Assembly (NCBI RefSeq): GCF_017352215.1
Contig: NZ_CP071444.1
Span: 558,001 to 622,000, forward strand
Source of the DNA: Alkalibacter rhizosphaerae
Lineage (GTDB): Bacteria > Bacillota > Clostridia > Eubacteriales > Alkalibacteraceae
DNA: 64,000 nt
Reading direction: 5' to 3'
Below, piece by piece: positions 55,591 through 64,000 of the stretch. The translations under genes were made by a program, and so were the position numbers. The notes beneath the pieces were generated by a model that saw only the letters and a program-made list of their open reading frames with translations, was not told where the DNA came from and did no database searches. Numbering within the stretch: the first letter of the stretch is position 1; each line of letters begins with the position of its first letter.

Positions 55591-57459
55591 CTATTCTACG
55601 ACAATCGCTTCGTACTTGCAGACTGCAAAGCAGGCTCCACACTTGGTACACATGGTTTGGTCGATGCGATGAGCCGGTTTTTGTACCATCTTGATGCAAT
55701 GAACCGGACAAACCTTTACACAAGCCCTGCACCCGATGCATTTATCTTCGAAAATCCGATACGTTCTCATTCCCTTGCATGATCCGGTATCGCATTTGTG
55801 ATCAGTGACATGACGTTCATACTCTTCCCGGAAATATTTCATGGTGCTGAGCACCGGATTTGGAGCAGTTTGCCCAAGACCACACAGGGCGGAAAGTTTG
55901 ATGTTGTTGCCGAGGCGTTCCAGTTTCTCCAAATCCTCAAACTGCCCCTCGCCTTTTGTGATCTGATCCAGAATTTCATACATTCGTTTGGTACCGATTC
56001 GACAAGGTGTGCATTTTCCGCAAGACTCTTCCTGGGTGAATCCCAAATAGAATTTGGCAATATTCACCATGCAGTCCGTTTCATCCATGACGATCATCCC
56101 ACCAGAGCCCATCATGGACCCGATTTCCTTCAAACTGTCGTAGTCGATGGGAGTGTCCAAATGCTCCACAGTGATCACACCTCCGGAAGGTCCGCCGGTT
56201 TGTACTGCACGGAATTCCTTGTCGTTGTTGATTCCCCCACCAATGTCATAGATTATTTCCCGCAAGGTGGTTCCCATAGGGACTTCCACCAACCCAACTC
56301 TGTTGACTTTTCCTACCAAAGCAAAAACTTTGGTTCCCTTGGATTTTTCCGTTCCGATCCCGGCAAACCAATCCGCGCCGTTTAAGATGATGGATGGTAC
56401 ATTTGCCAAAGTTTCCACGTTGTTTACTGTTGTTGGCTTCTCCTTGTAACCGGAAACAGACGGATAGGGCGGTTTCTTTGTGGGTTCCCCCCGTTCTCCT
56501 TCCACGGAATGGATCAGCGCGGTTTCTTCTCCACAGACAAAGGCACCTGCACCTAGTCGCAACTCGATGGAAAAGTCAAATCCGCTGCCAAAAATATTTT
56601 CCCCCAATAAACCCAGCTCCTTCGCTTGAGCTATTGCAATTTTTAGTCGCTCAATGGCCAATGGGTATTCTGCACGTATATAAATGATTCCCTGATTTGC
56701 TCCTGTGGCATAACCGCCTATGGCCATAGCCTCCAATACGCTGTGCGGATCTCCTTCCAATATGGAACGATCCATAAACGCCCCCGGATCCCCTTCATCC
56801 GCATTGCAGATGATATACTTTTCTTTTGCCGGTTGCAAGGCAGTGGCGTGCCATTTGTATCCTGTCGGATATCCTCCACCACCTCTTCCCCGAAGGCCAC
56901 TCTTTTTGATGATCTCCAATACGCTGTCTGGATCTTTCTGTTCCAATACTTTTCCCAATGCTTCATATCCCCTATAGGCGATATAATCCATGATGTTTTG
57001 CGGATCCACAGACCCGCAGTTACGCAGTGCTATACGTTTCTGTCTTTTCTTTCCGCTTCCCTCCTGATCCGCTCTTTCAAAACCTATCTCCAACATGTTT
57101 CTTTCCGGCACTTCTCCTTCTCCGAAATGACTATCTACAATAATACCCGCTGCTGCTTCATCTACATAACCATAGTAAGCAGGAGCTTGGCCTGGTATAT
57201 TCACTTGAATGGTTGGCTCACAATAACAGGACCCAATGCATCCAACCGGACTGACTTTTACATCCGACATCCCCTTTTTCTTCAAGGCCTTCTCCAATGC
57301 GTTAAAAGTGTTCTTTGCACCAGCAGCAATGCCGCAAGTTGCCATTCCCACCAATATTTCCGGTTTTGCCTCCATGGCTTCACCAGTTTCCCGCAACAGA
57401 TATACATCTTCCAACGTTGCTTTCGCTTCAAACAGCTGACTCAGCGTGCTGATTTTCAT
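55591..57459 (-). CDS. hydB2: HydB/NuoF-like NADH-binding flavoprotein 2 with ferredoxin tail
   Basis: 622 aa from the ATG at 57459 (GGAGG, six-base gap); an ORF start nine codons earlier lacks a ribosome site. Order: thioredoxin-like [2Fe-2S] (CGIAAG... GCIGSCYC), FMN/NADH domain (GLRGRGGGGYPTG, GAFVCGEETA), [4Fe-4S] ESCGKCTPCRIGT, and two C-terminal [4Fe-4S] ferredoxin motifs (CIGCRACVKVC, CTKCGACFAVC). This is the standard HydB layout, in contrast to HydB1. It overlaps hydC2 by 32 bases. Confidence 0.95.
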   Translation of the reverse strand: MKISTLSQLFEAKATLEDVYLLRETGEAMEAKPEILVGMATCGIAAGAKNTFNALEKALKKKGMSDVKVSPVGCIGSCYCEPTIQVNIPGQAPAYYGYVDEAAAGIIVDSHFGEGEVPERNMLEIGFERADQEGSGKKRQKRIALRNCGSVDPQNIMDYIAYRGYEALGKVLEQKDPDSVLEIIKKSGLRGRGGGGYPTGYKWHATALQPAKEKYIICNADEGDPGAFMDRSILEGDPHSVLEAMAIGGYATGANQGIIYIRAEYPLAIERLKIAIAQAKELGLLGENIFGSGFDFSIELRLGAGAFVCGEETALIHSVEGERGEPTKKPPYPSVSGYKEKPTTVNNVETLANVPSIILNGADWFAGIGTEKSKGTKVFALVGKVNRVGLVEVPMGTTLREIIYDIGGGINNDKEFRAVQTGGPSGGVITVEHLDTPIDYDSLKEIGSMMGSGGMIVMDETDCMVNIAKFYLGFTQEESCGKCTPCRIGTKRMYEILDQITKGEGQFEDLEKLERLGNNIKLSALCGLGQTAPNPVLSTMKYFREEYERHVTDHKCDTGSCKGMRTYRIFEDKCIGCRACVKVCPVHCIKMVQKPAHRIDQTMCTKCGACFAVCKYEAIVVE

Positions 57460-57961
57460 GTTGCTCCTCCTTCCGATATACATCAAGGATTTCCTTTACG
57501 CTCTCTTCCGTCAAGTGTCCATAAACTTTGTCATCGATCATGGCAACGGGTGCCAACCCGCAGGCTCCAATGCACCGAACATCTTTAACGGTAAACAATC
57601 CGTCCGAAGAGGTCTCCCCGGGGTTCACACCTAACTCAAGACAAATCTTTTCCAAGATTCGATCGGCCCCCTTAACAAAACAGGCCGTACCCATGCACAT
57701 GCTGATGGTATGCTTTCCTCGTGGCTCCTGCGTAAAAAAGGAATAAAAAGTAACGATGCCAAATACTTTCGCAGCAGGAATACCTAATCTTTTCGAGATG
57801 TACAATTGCACCTCCAAAGACAGATAGCCGAAAATTTCCTGTGCCTTGTGCAATATATGGATCAACAAACCTTCTTTGTCCTCCAAACTATCCATATACG
57901 CATCCAGTTCTAAAAGCTTTTCTTTCGGAAGTTTCACTTTTGCCAACTTGCTTCTTTCCAT
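57428..57961 (-). CDS. hydC2: HydC/NuoE-like [2Fe-2S] subunit 2
   Basis: 177 aa from the ATG at 57961; AAAGGA sits nine bases upstream. An in-frame ATG at 58003 has no ribosome site. Fe-S ligands in CMGTACFVKG and CIGACGLAPV. First gene of hydrogenase operon 2. A clear promoter lies about 150 bases upstream. Confidence 0.93.
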   Translation of the reverse strand: MERSKLAKVKLPKEKLLELDAYMDSLEDKEGLLIHILHKAQEIFGYLSLEVQLYISKRLGIPAAKVFGIVTFYSFFTQEPRGKHTISMCMGTACFVKGADRILEKICLELGVNPGETSSDGLFTVKDVRCIGACGLAPVAMIDDKVYGHLTEESVKEILDVYRKEEQHENQHAESAV

Positions 57962-58110
57962 CCTCCCCAATCCTTTCTTAGTTAGTTTATATTGTCGACT
58001 CATTATGTTTGTTATTTAACGAACGTTTTTGGTTAAAAAAATAGCCTCCCAAGTTGTATTTTTTCATTATTTTGAAAAGACATTCCTTGGAAGACAATTT
58101 TGTTATTGAC

Positions 58111-58139
58111 ATCTTATTTATAAAAGCGCTGCTTGTCAA
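58111..58139 (-). promoter_or_regulatory. Promoter of hydrogenase operon 2
   Basis: TTGACA (58139-58134), 17 bases, TAAGAT (58116-58111) on the minus strand. Inverted repeat TCAACA (58136-58141)/TGTTGA (58148-58153) overlaps the -35, a possible operator. Confidence 0.7.
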
Positions 58140-58205
58140 CACTTTTTTGTTGAATGTTGAAATATTTTTATTTTTTTTATTAAATAAAAAATTAGTTTTT
58201 TTTCC

Positions 58206-59348
58206 TCAATAATTTGTAATCTCAACGATTTTCCCCATTGCTTTTAGCTTTTTTGCTAATATTCTAACGATCATGTTTCTTGGCATCACGCCCATCTCCT
58301 TGAAATCCAGTGTGCCATGGGCATCGTTGTAAGCCCCGCCAACCAAAAAATCGACACGGTCTGCTTGTTGCATGAGCAGGCTAATTTTTTCTACGACATT
58401 GGGCTCCTCCACCTCTTGCAAGGAATCCTCCAAGATGTTGCAAACCCGATTAAGAACCAGTGCTCCTTCGCTGACCACATCCAGTCCTTGGATCCGATAT
58501 TCCGGGATACTTCCGTAAACGCCTTTTCGGTCTTTTTTTTCCACCACTTGACCTACTACCCTGGATACGATGTCCGCAGTCGAAGAACCGCAAACAACTT
58601 TCCATCCGTCTTTCTCCATTCCACTGAGCACATATTCACGATCCATGGAAGGGTTAGACGGCGGACCAGTCATGATGACGAGTCGCTTGCCCTCTCGGTT
58701 TTTCAGAAAAGCCAAGGTGGTATCGTCCTCCCAAACACCTCCACATTTTTCAAAAACCAGCTCCATGACCCCGTCGCAAATCTCTTCTTCATTTTTATCG
58801 TGATCAAGGAGGTAGTTCAAAACATCAGATATCCTTTTTTCCCCAACGCCCATGGGATACCCCCTGCCCATGCCCGCCTGGCTCACACCGTCGGTAAACA
58901 ACATCAACCCGTCTCCTGGATACAATATTCCTGCGGTTTCTTCCACCCATTCTTTTCCGGCTCTTAATTTGGTCATGGCAGGAAGAAATCCCATCCCGTC
59001 TGCCACCACCAGAGGAACCGGAGACTCGTAGGTGTGGATCGTATAGTGTCCGTCTGAGAATATCTTTGCCAAGGTAAATGCGGCGAAAGGAAATGCTTCC
59101 TTTCTTGCTCGATGCATGGATTCTGCGGTCAGTAATGCTGCAGCTTGAGTGGACATGTTTCCCATGGCCAGCTGCAATAAACGACTCGCACAGGTCGTCG
59201 CTGCGATATTTGCATAGATCCCCGATCCGATCCCATCGCAAAGAACAGCCAGGGTATATTCTCTGCTTCTTTCCATTAGGAAAACATCTCCGCAGACTCT
59301 CTGGCCGTTTTTCTTTTCTTGTCGCAATACATCCTGGACGTAGTTCAA
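58206..59348 (-). CDS. PP2C/SpoIIE-type phosphatase linked to the hydrogenase
   Basis: 380 aa. Residues 1-215 are a soluble SpoIIE/PP2C phosphatase with LCDGIGSG (metal Asp), GDGLMLFTDGVSQAG and WEDDTTLAFLK. The C-terminal 160 residues are not recognised. Same-strand between the hydrogenase-like sensor (21-base gap) and hydC2, a layout seen in other Clostridia, where the sensor and phosphatase are thought to control the hydrogenase. The target phosphoprotein is unknown. Confidence 0.85.
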   Translation of the reverse strand: MNYVQDVLRQEKKNGQRVCGDVFLMERSREYTLAVLCDGIGSGIYANIAATTCASRLLQLAMGNMSTQAAALLTAESMHRARKEAFPFAAFTLAKIFSDGHYTIHTYESPVPLVVADGMGFLPAMTKLRAGKEWVEETAGILYPGDGLMLFTDGVSQAGMGRGYPMGVGEKRISDVLNYLLDHDKNEEEICDGVMELVFEKCGGVWEDDTTLAFLKNREGKRLVIMTGPPSNPSMDREYVLSGMEKDGWKVVCGSSTADIVSRVVGQVVEKKDRKGVYGSIPEYRIQGLDVVSEGALVLNRVCNILEDSLQEVEEPNVVEKISLLMQQADRVDFLVGGAYNDAHGTLDFKEMGVMPRNMIVRILAKKLKAMGKIVEITNY

Positions 59349-59369
59349 CTTCCCGCCCCCTTGCTATCC

Positions 59370-61058
59370 CTATTCAAAAAGATTCATCAATCGTTGCAGC
59401 AACTCTTCGCTTTTGGCAGTATTTGCGCCTAAAAAATGTGCCAACTCTTGAGAAAAGTTGATCTGATGATGGAGCAACTCCTTGATATTTTCCATTGTTT
59501 GACCTTTGATCAAATCCAACTGTCGATCATCAAATTTAATTTTTGACAGATTGATGTAAATCCCGACATACTGATTTTCATCCGGCAAATAATATGCGAT
59601 CTCCTGGTACTTGACGCCGTACTTGGCGTTGATGTATTCGTGTTTCGATTGGGATGCCTCCACCATTTTTTCATATCCGTAGCCATCCAAAAGGTAGGAG
59701 ATCCTCTTTCCCAATACGGCGTTGTTGCATAAAAACATGGCTTTAAAAGCGGGATTCATGTGCAAGATATGGAGGTTTTCGTCCAAAAGAACAATGCCAT
59801 TTGGGCTGGTTTCCATTATTTTATCCGTCTTCTGGATCGCCAGTCTTCTCATGTAAGGCATGCACATTTCCGGTTGCGCCATCCCTTTTACTACGGCAAT
59901 GGCACTGTCCCGACAGGTCTTGTATCCACAAGCTCCACAATTGAGCTGAAGATCCGGGGAGGATTTCCCGGTTTTCTCCAAAATGTCGTTGATCAACTCT
60001 TCTGACACAAGAGAGTAGTATGTTTTTGGATAGGATTCATGAAAAGATGTGCCGCAAAGTATGGAACGATCGATATCTTCCTGTTGCGTGTCTCTTAACA
60101 ATTTTGCATATGCTAACACATCTTGTTTTCTTAAGAAAAGATTCTTTTCCGAAGGAAACCCGGCTCCATTGATGCAGCCGCCGGCACAAAACAGCGGTTC
60201 CACATATCGGTACGTCCAACTATCCAGTGGCAAGTCAAACAGTGCTTCCACTTCCTCTGGGCCGCTGATGTGAAGTACGTTTGGATCGATGTTGTCCACG
60301 GGAAGTTGTCCTGTTTTCAACATTCCACCCTGCAAGGGAAACAATCTGGCCTCCGACAAAACACCTCTGCTTTCAAAGGTTTCTTCCTTCAATGACTGGA
60401 AATCAATACCTGCGTCTTCCAACCATTGGGCAAGTTCTTCGAAAGTCAAGACTCCATTGATGGCATCTCTGTTTTCCGGTCTTAAAGCCTCCTGTTTTTT
60501 GGCAGAACACGGTCCGATAAAAACTACAGACCAATCCGAACCAAGTCGATGTTTCAGCATTCTTCCATGAGCCACCATGGGAGATGTGACGGGGATCAGA
60601 TGGTCCCTGTAATCCGGTCGGTACTTTTCTATGTAATTAACTACTGCAGGACAAGCGGTACAGATGGTTCCTCCATTATCTATGTTAAAAGAATCCTCCG
60701 TAATTTTCTTTGCTCCTTCCGCTGTTTCAGAAACATAAGAAAATCCAAGTTTTTTAAGCGCAGCAGGCAGTTTGAGCCATAACGTCCTCGGGAAAAATGC
60801 TGGGAAAGAAGGCGCCATGCTTACTGCAACTTTTTTATGAACGACCATTTCCTGTACTTCTTCAAGACTTCGACGTATTAATTTAGCATGTTGGGGACAT
60901 TCCCGGACACAGGTACCACATCCTATACAAAGTTCCCGCTCCACAGAGGCCTGGCCATCATGGACACGAATCGCCTTTACCGGACAGACCCGTACGCAGC
61001 GGTAACAATCATGACAATTTGCTGTCAAGGTATACACAATTCCTCTTCCATCATCCAT
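59370..61058 (-). CDS. Hydrogenase-like PAS sensor (HydS-type, group C/D-like)
   Basis: 562 aa. Two [4Fe-4S] ferredoxin motifs (CHDCYRCVRVC 15-25; CIGCGTCVREC 44-54), an [FeFe]-hydrogenase domain (about 70-325), a CxxCxxxxC...C Fe-S domain (Cys374, 377, 382, 399) and a PAS domain (about 411-515) with a helical tail. H-cluster motifs are altered: L1 reads CTACPA, so the proton-transfer Cys of TSCCP is Ala; L2 is GPCSAKKQE; L3 is CAGGCINGAGFP. Altered proton-relay positions are typical of sensory rather than turnover enzymes. Likely senses H2 or redox state and signals to the adjacent phosphatase. Confidence 0.88.
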   Translation of the reverse strand: MDDGRGIVYTLTANCHDCYRCVRVCPVKAIRVHDGQASVERELCIGCGTCVRECPQHAKLIRRSLEEVQEMVVHKKVAVSMAPSFPAFFPRTLWLKLPAALKKLGFSYVSETAEGAKKITEDSFNIDNGGTICTACPAVVNYIEKYRPDYRDHLIPVTSPMVAHGRMLKHRLGSDWSVVFIGPCSAKKQEALRPENRDAINGVLTFEELAQWLEDAGIDFQSLKEETFESRGVLSEARLFPLQGGMLKTGQLPVDNIDPNVLHISGPEEVEALFDLPLDSWTYRYVEPLFCAGGCINGAGFPSEKNLFLRKQDVLAYAKLLRDTQQEDIDRSILCGTSFHESYPKTYYSLVSEELINDILEKTGKSSPDLQLNCGACGYKTCRDSAIAVVKGMAQPEMCMPYMRRLAIQKTDKIMETSPNGIVLLDENLHILHMNPAFKAMFLCNNAVLGKRISYLLDGYGYEKMVEASQSKHEYINAKYGVKYQEIAYYLPDENQYVGIYINLSKIKFDDRQLDLIKGQTMENIKELLHHQINFSQELAHFLGANTAKSEELLQRLMNLFE

Positions 61059-61173
61059 TGGCTTAACCTTGCTATCCTTTCCATTTCTGTCGTTTTCACT
61101 ATTCTACCTTACTCGGGACTGTATTCCAACTGTATAATTAATTTTTTAACAATTTGGTCCATACTTTGTCATA

Positions 61174-61878
61174 TTATCTAGTTCCTTTCAAATAAGACTG
61201 CCTTAAGTCTTCATCAAACCTTTCGATGGCATACCGCAACATGGTTCTTGGCATCTCCCGGTAGTACTTGTCCAAAAATTTCATTTCCACGGACTGATCT
61301 TTTTTCCCTACTTCCCGAAGCATCCATCCCACCGCCTTATGGATCAAATCATGGGGGTGGTCCAACAGGATCTCTGCAATCCTCAGAGTATCCTCATACT
61401 CTCCCCTTTGGATAAAATACAAGGTGGAGATCATGGAGATCCTTTGACTCCACAAATGGTCCCTTTGTGCAAGGTCGACCAGCAATCCCCGATCCCTTTC
61501 GTATAGATGTGCGCCAATGATCTTATGGGCCGAGGTATCCACCAGATCCCAATTGTTGATCCGATGAAGGTTTTGCAGGTATAACTTCACCAGCTGCTCC
61601 TTGGCTTTCTTATCCCCTTTTTCGTATTGCATGGTCATGACGATCAATGCAAAAAGACGTATCTCATGATAGGGACTCTGAAGCAGTTTTTCCAAATCTT
61701 CCACAGAAAGTCTTGGTGCATGTCTTTTTGCCACTTGACGCAGATTTGGTACTGTTATCCCCAAAAATAAATCTCCTTCGCCGTATTCCCCTGGCCCCGT
61801 TCGAAAAAAGCGTGGGAAAAATGCAGCCTTTTCCGGATCTATTCGTTCTTTCAATTCCTGGATCGCTGCTTTCATCAT
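61174..61878 (-). CDS. AlkD-like DNA glycosylase (DNA alkylation repair)
   Basis: 234 aa, HEAT-like helical repeats of the DNA_alkylation family. FLGITVPNLRQVAKRHA, HEIRLFALIVM and NNWDLVDTSAHKIIG are typical, with Trp/Asp of NNWDLVD and the Arg/Trp near LWSQRISM at the active side. Removes N3/N7-alkylpurines. Two ATGs in tandem give one-residue uncertainty. In a methyl-transfer-rich cell it might meet alkylation stress, but that is inference. Confidence 0.88.
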   Translation of the reverse strand: MMKAAIQELKERIDPEKAAFFPRFFRTGPGEYGEGDLFLGITVPNLRQVAKRHAPRLSVEDLEKLLQSPYHEIRLFALIVMTMQYEKGDKKAKEQLVKLYLQNLHRINNWDLVDTSAHKIIGAHLYERDRGLLVDLAQRDHLWSQRISMISTLYFIQRGEYEDTLRIAEILLDHPHDLIHKAVGWMLREVGKKDQSVEMKFLDKYYREMPRTMLRYAIERFDEDLRQSYLKGTR

Positions 61879-61943
61879 TTTTTCCTCCCCAAAATAAATT
61901 TCAACTTGGATGTTTCTATTGTAACACGTTCCAAAGAAAAGAA

Positions 61944-61973
61944 AAAAGACCTGAAGTTTTTTTCAGGTCTTTT
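61944..61973 (-). terminator. Terminator of the right-edge methyltransferase operon
   Basis: AAAAGACCTGAA/TTCAGGTCTTTT stem with A/T tracts on both sides, just after the URO-D-type gene. Confidence 0.88.
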
Positions 61974-61987
61974 GCTTATTCATCAAT

Positions 61988-62968
61988 TTAGAACATTTCC
62001 TCTGTCATGCGATCAATGGCCGCATCCGTTGCCTCATAAACTCCCGGGAAGGAACTGATGGCCAAACCTTGGCTTGCGCCAGGAATGAAGTACAGTTTTC
62101 CACAGTTTCTGCAGGCTCTTTCGATCTCTTTTTGGACGATCTCTTCTGTCCAGCCTGGGAAATCGATGACGCCACTGTCCACGTCTCCCATAAATGTGAT
62201 CTGTCCACCGTATTGTTTGATCAATTCCGGTGTGTCGTTTGTGGACATGACTCCCTGCCAGATGTCGATTCCCATTTCGATCATGAAAGGAACCAAGTTT
62301 GCCGCATAGCTGTCGCTGTGATGAACGATCAACTCAACTCCGTTTGCCTTATAGTGGCCGTAGATCTTTTTGTAGGCCGGCAAAAGGAACTCTTCAAATG
62401 TTGCAGGCGAAATGAAGGAATTCAACTGGCTGCCCCAGTCGTCGTGGTGGAACAATGCATCCGGCTTCAGATGTTTGATGAATTCATCTGCCAGTTTGAT
62501 CTCCCAGTCTACCAGGAAGTCGATGATCTCTTTCATGTATTCCGGTTCTTCGTAGAAATTCATCAACGCGTCTTCCATTCCCATGAAGTAGTGAAGATGC
62601 TCGAAAATTCCCGGTGCTACGAATACGGTCGCGTATTTTTCATTTTTGTCGATGGCCGCTACAGCTTCTTGCGCCGGCTTCCAGGCTTCATCCGGCTTGA
62701 TGATGTCCGGTGCTTTTACAACTTCTCTCCACTTGGTGATGTCTTTTACCAATTTATGCTCTTCGTCGTGGACCGGGAATGCACCCAGTTGTCCTTCTGG
62801 CCATCGAACGGTGATTCCCCACTCGTTGACGATCTCTCCGCCGATGGGCGGTTTCAATCTGGTGATCGGTGTGTTCATGATCATGGTGAAGGGCTCGTAT
62901 TGTTTCACAAAACGATCCGGATTCCCCCCGGTCATGACTTCTTTCAGGTTTTGTTTGATTGTCAGCAT
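61988..62968 (-). CDS. Short URO-D-fold corrinoid methyltransferase (methyltransferase I) 3
   Basis: 326 aa; ATG after GGAGG with seven-base gap. Third member of the short family: HHDDWGSQ, HHSDSYA and NCGKLYFIPG as in the others, and the closing VYEATDAAIDRMTEEMF. It occupies the third position of methyltransferase II / corrinoid / URO-D. DNA upstream is nearly identical to the left locus, but this gene is diverged from the 6722 gene, as expected if the substrate-specific part was exchanged. Confidence 0.85.
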   Translation of the reverse strand: MLTIKQNLKEVMTGGNPDRFVKQYEPFTMIMNTPITRLKPPIGGEIVNEWGITVRWPEGQLGAFPVHDEEHKLVKDITKWREVVKAPDIIKPDEAWKPAQEAVAAIDKNEKYATVFVAPGIFEHLHYFMGMEDALMNFYEEPEYMKEIIDFLVDWEIKLADEFIKHLKPDALFHHDDWGSQLNSFISPATFEEFLLPAYKKIYGHYKANGVELIVHHSDSYAANLVPFMIEMGIDIWQGVMSTNDTPELIKQYGGQITFMGDVDSGVIDFPGWTEEIVQKEIERACRNCGKLYFIPGASQGLAISSFPGVYEATDAAIDRMTEEMF

Positions 62969-63020
62969 GGTAGTACCTCCATCGTTGTTTTATTTTAGCT
63001 CGAATAACGTTTTTTGTTGA

Positions 63021-63638
63021 TTATTTTACCAATTCTTTTGCTTTGGTAACGGCGCTACCAGCGTCCGGAGCGTATCCGTCTGCCTTGATCTCTGTTGCAT
63101 AAGCTTGAGTAACAGGTGCTCCACCAACGATGACGGTGAATCCGGCATCTTTCAGCGCCAAAGAAGTTTCCTTCAGTGCAGGCATGGTGGTGGTCAACAA
63201 TCCGGAAGCGGCAACGATGACTGCGTTGTTTTCTTTTGCAACTTCAACAAATTTTGCAGCAGGTACGTCTACACCAAGGTCGATCATGGTGAATCCGGCG
63301 CTCTCCAGCATCATGCTTACCAGGTTTTTGCCGATATCATGAAGGTCTCCGGCTACCGTTCCGATAACGCAGGTTCCCAACGATGTGGAAGCGTCTCCGG
63401 CCAACAACGGCTTGAGTACGTCTACACCCTTGCTCATGGCTTTTGCAGAAATCAGCATTTCCGGTACGAAGATCTCGCCGGCGGAGAATTTGTCTCCAAC
63501 GATTCCCATGGACTCGATCATGGCATCCAGAATCTCTTTCGGCTGTGCGCCTCCGTCCAATGCTTCCTGGACCAATCCTGCTACTACTTTGGTTTTACCC
63601 TTTGCTACCATTTCTTGAACTTCTTGAATTTTTGACAT
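63021..63638 (-). CDS. Corrinoid (B12-binding) methyl carrier protein 3
   Basis: 205 aa; reads identical to the protein encoded at 6024-6641, including DLHDIG at 98-103, although codons differ at several places. AGGAGG precedes the ATG. Second gene of the right-edge operon. Confidence 0.94.
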   Translation of the reverse strand: MSKIQEVQEMVAKGKTKVVAGLVQEALDGGAQPKEILDAMIESMGIVGDKFSAGEIFVPEMLISAKAMSKGVDVLKPLLAGDASTSLGTCVIGTVAGDLHDIGKNLVSMMLESAGFTMIDLGVDVPAAKFVEVAKENNAVIVAASGLLTTTMPALKETSLALKDAGFTVIVGGAPVTQAYATEIKADGYAPDAGSAVTKAKELVK

Positions 63639-63688
63639 GTACTGTTCCTCCTCGTAGTGTTGTTATATTGTTTGTTTAATGGTTCCCC

Positions 63689-64000
63689 TTACTTTTTCTT
63701 TGCACCAAAGATGCCTTCCCGATATGCACTGATGTATTCCATGCAGTACTCGTCTTCTCCCAGCATGCACTCTGTTGCGTAGATCATTCCCATCAGGTTT
63801 TGATCCGTCGGGTCCAAAATGGCGCTGTCCAAACCGGCTTTCATGGCCAGTACGGTAAATGCCTGGTTGACGATCTTTCGTGCCGGCAGGTTGAAGGAAA
63901 TGTTGCTTACCGCTCCCGTTACGTGGATGGTCGGGTATTGTTTCTTGATCTCGGAGATGACCGTCTCCACCATGGCGATGCCGTCTTCCGACGTACAAAG
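63689..64000 (-). CDS. Methyltetrahydrofolate:corrinoid methyltransferase, second copy (5' end outside window)
   Basis: 103 codons and a stop, open to the edge: corresponds to residues 166-268 of the 5167 protein with the same amino-acid sequence in the visible part (GAVSNISF, ending GAKKK). The gene therefore begins beyond position 64000. It heads the right-edge corrinoid operon, 50 bases before the carrier protein. Confidence 0.93.
   Translation of the reverse strand, partial: LCTSEDGIAMVETVISEIKKQYPTIHVTGAVSNISFNLPARKIVNQAFTVLAMKAGLDSAILDPTDQNLMGMIYATECMLGEDEYCMEYISAYREGIFGAKKK

Larger units (their letters stand above)
63021..64000 (-). repeat. Right arm of the long inverted repeat
   Basis: Pairs with 5662-6641 in inverted orientation: the visible methyltransferase end, intergenic and corrinoid gene match except for scattered single-base, mostly third-codon differences. 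It is cut by the window edge, so its full length is unknown. Confidence 0.9.

Noticed and set aside
57962-58205. Rex operator before hydC2
   Set aside because: TTGTTATTTAACGAA-like sequence is there but the half-sites are too close for Rex.
1-64000. CRISPR array, insertion sequence, prophage, tRNA or rRNA genes
   Set aside because: No regularly spaced repeats, transposase or integrase, phage structural proteins, or cloverleaf sequences were recognised on either strand by eye.

Overview
The window reads as chromosome from an anaerobic, low-to-mid GC Bacillota (class Clostridia), probably with acetogen-like or methylotrophic energy metabolism. The basis is corrinoid-dependent methyl transfer, two multimeric [FeFe]-hydrogenase operons, T-box and fluoride riboswitch control, SpoIIE-type phosphatases and Gram-positive lipoproteins. 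I cannot name the genus. No phage, transposase, CRISPR array, tRNA or rRNA was recognised.

Region 1 (1-9.7 kb) and region 6 (62-64 kb) are corrinoid methyl-transfer loci. On the left, two long (about 459 aa) URO-D-fold proteins and a reductive activator (2Fe-2S plus ASKHA) lie divergent from an operon of methyltetrahydrofolate:corrinoid methyltransferase, corrinoid protein and short (326 aa) URO-D-fold methyltransferase. A second corrinoid protein/URO-D pair follows. The right edge carries a third methyltransferase/corrinoid/URO-D set in inverted orientation. Its shared part is nearly identical to the left copy, and identity stops at the corrinoid-protein stop codon. The inferred logic is that several substrate-specific methyltransferases feed methyl groups through almost interchangeable corrinoid proteins to a common pterin, with one activator rescuing oxidised corrinoid.

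Region 2 (9.8-26 kb) holds housekeeping and surface genes: a coiled-coil protein with a membrane polysaccharide deacetylase, PPK2, orphan carB, mutY and L-lactate dehydrogenase. It also has a tryptophan-type ABC importer behind a Trp T-box leader, an esterase/nitroreductase pair, an unrecognised anchored secreted protein, and a MASE3-like membrane SpoIIE phosphatase.

Region 3 (26-39.2 kb) is transport: a complete oligopeptide importer, a polar amino-acid importer, an SLC13/DASS carrier and an SsuABC/ThiXYZ-like importer, ending with a UbiA prenyltransferase.

Region 4 (39.2-49.8 kb) starts with hydrogenase operon 1 (hydC-hydB-hydA plus an ECF S component). Its HydB is fused to a GltD/NfnB-like NADPH flavodomain, and its HydA has altered H-cluster motifs. 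A fluoride-riboswitch-controlled cation/proton antiporter follows. Then come a cytochrome-b5-like lipoprotein with a four-histidine membrane protein, and an Old-Yellow-Enzyme-type oxidoreductase.

Region 5 (49.8-61.9 kb) has sbcCD, then hydrogenase operon 2 with canonical HydA and ferredoxin-tailed HydB. Upstream of that operon lie a hydrogenase-like PAS sensor and a PP2C/SpoIIE phosphatase. An AlkD-like DNA glycosylase follows. The two hydrogenases, lactate dehydrogenase and the methyl-transfer loci together suggest a cell that balances ferredoxin, NAD(H), possibly NADP(H) and H2 while using methylated substrates.
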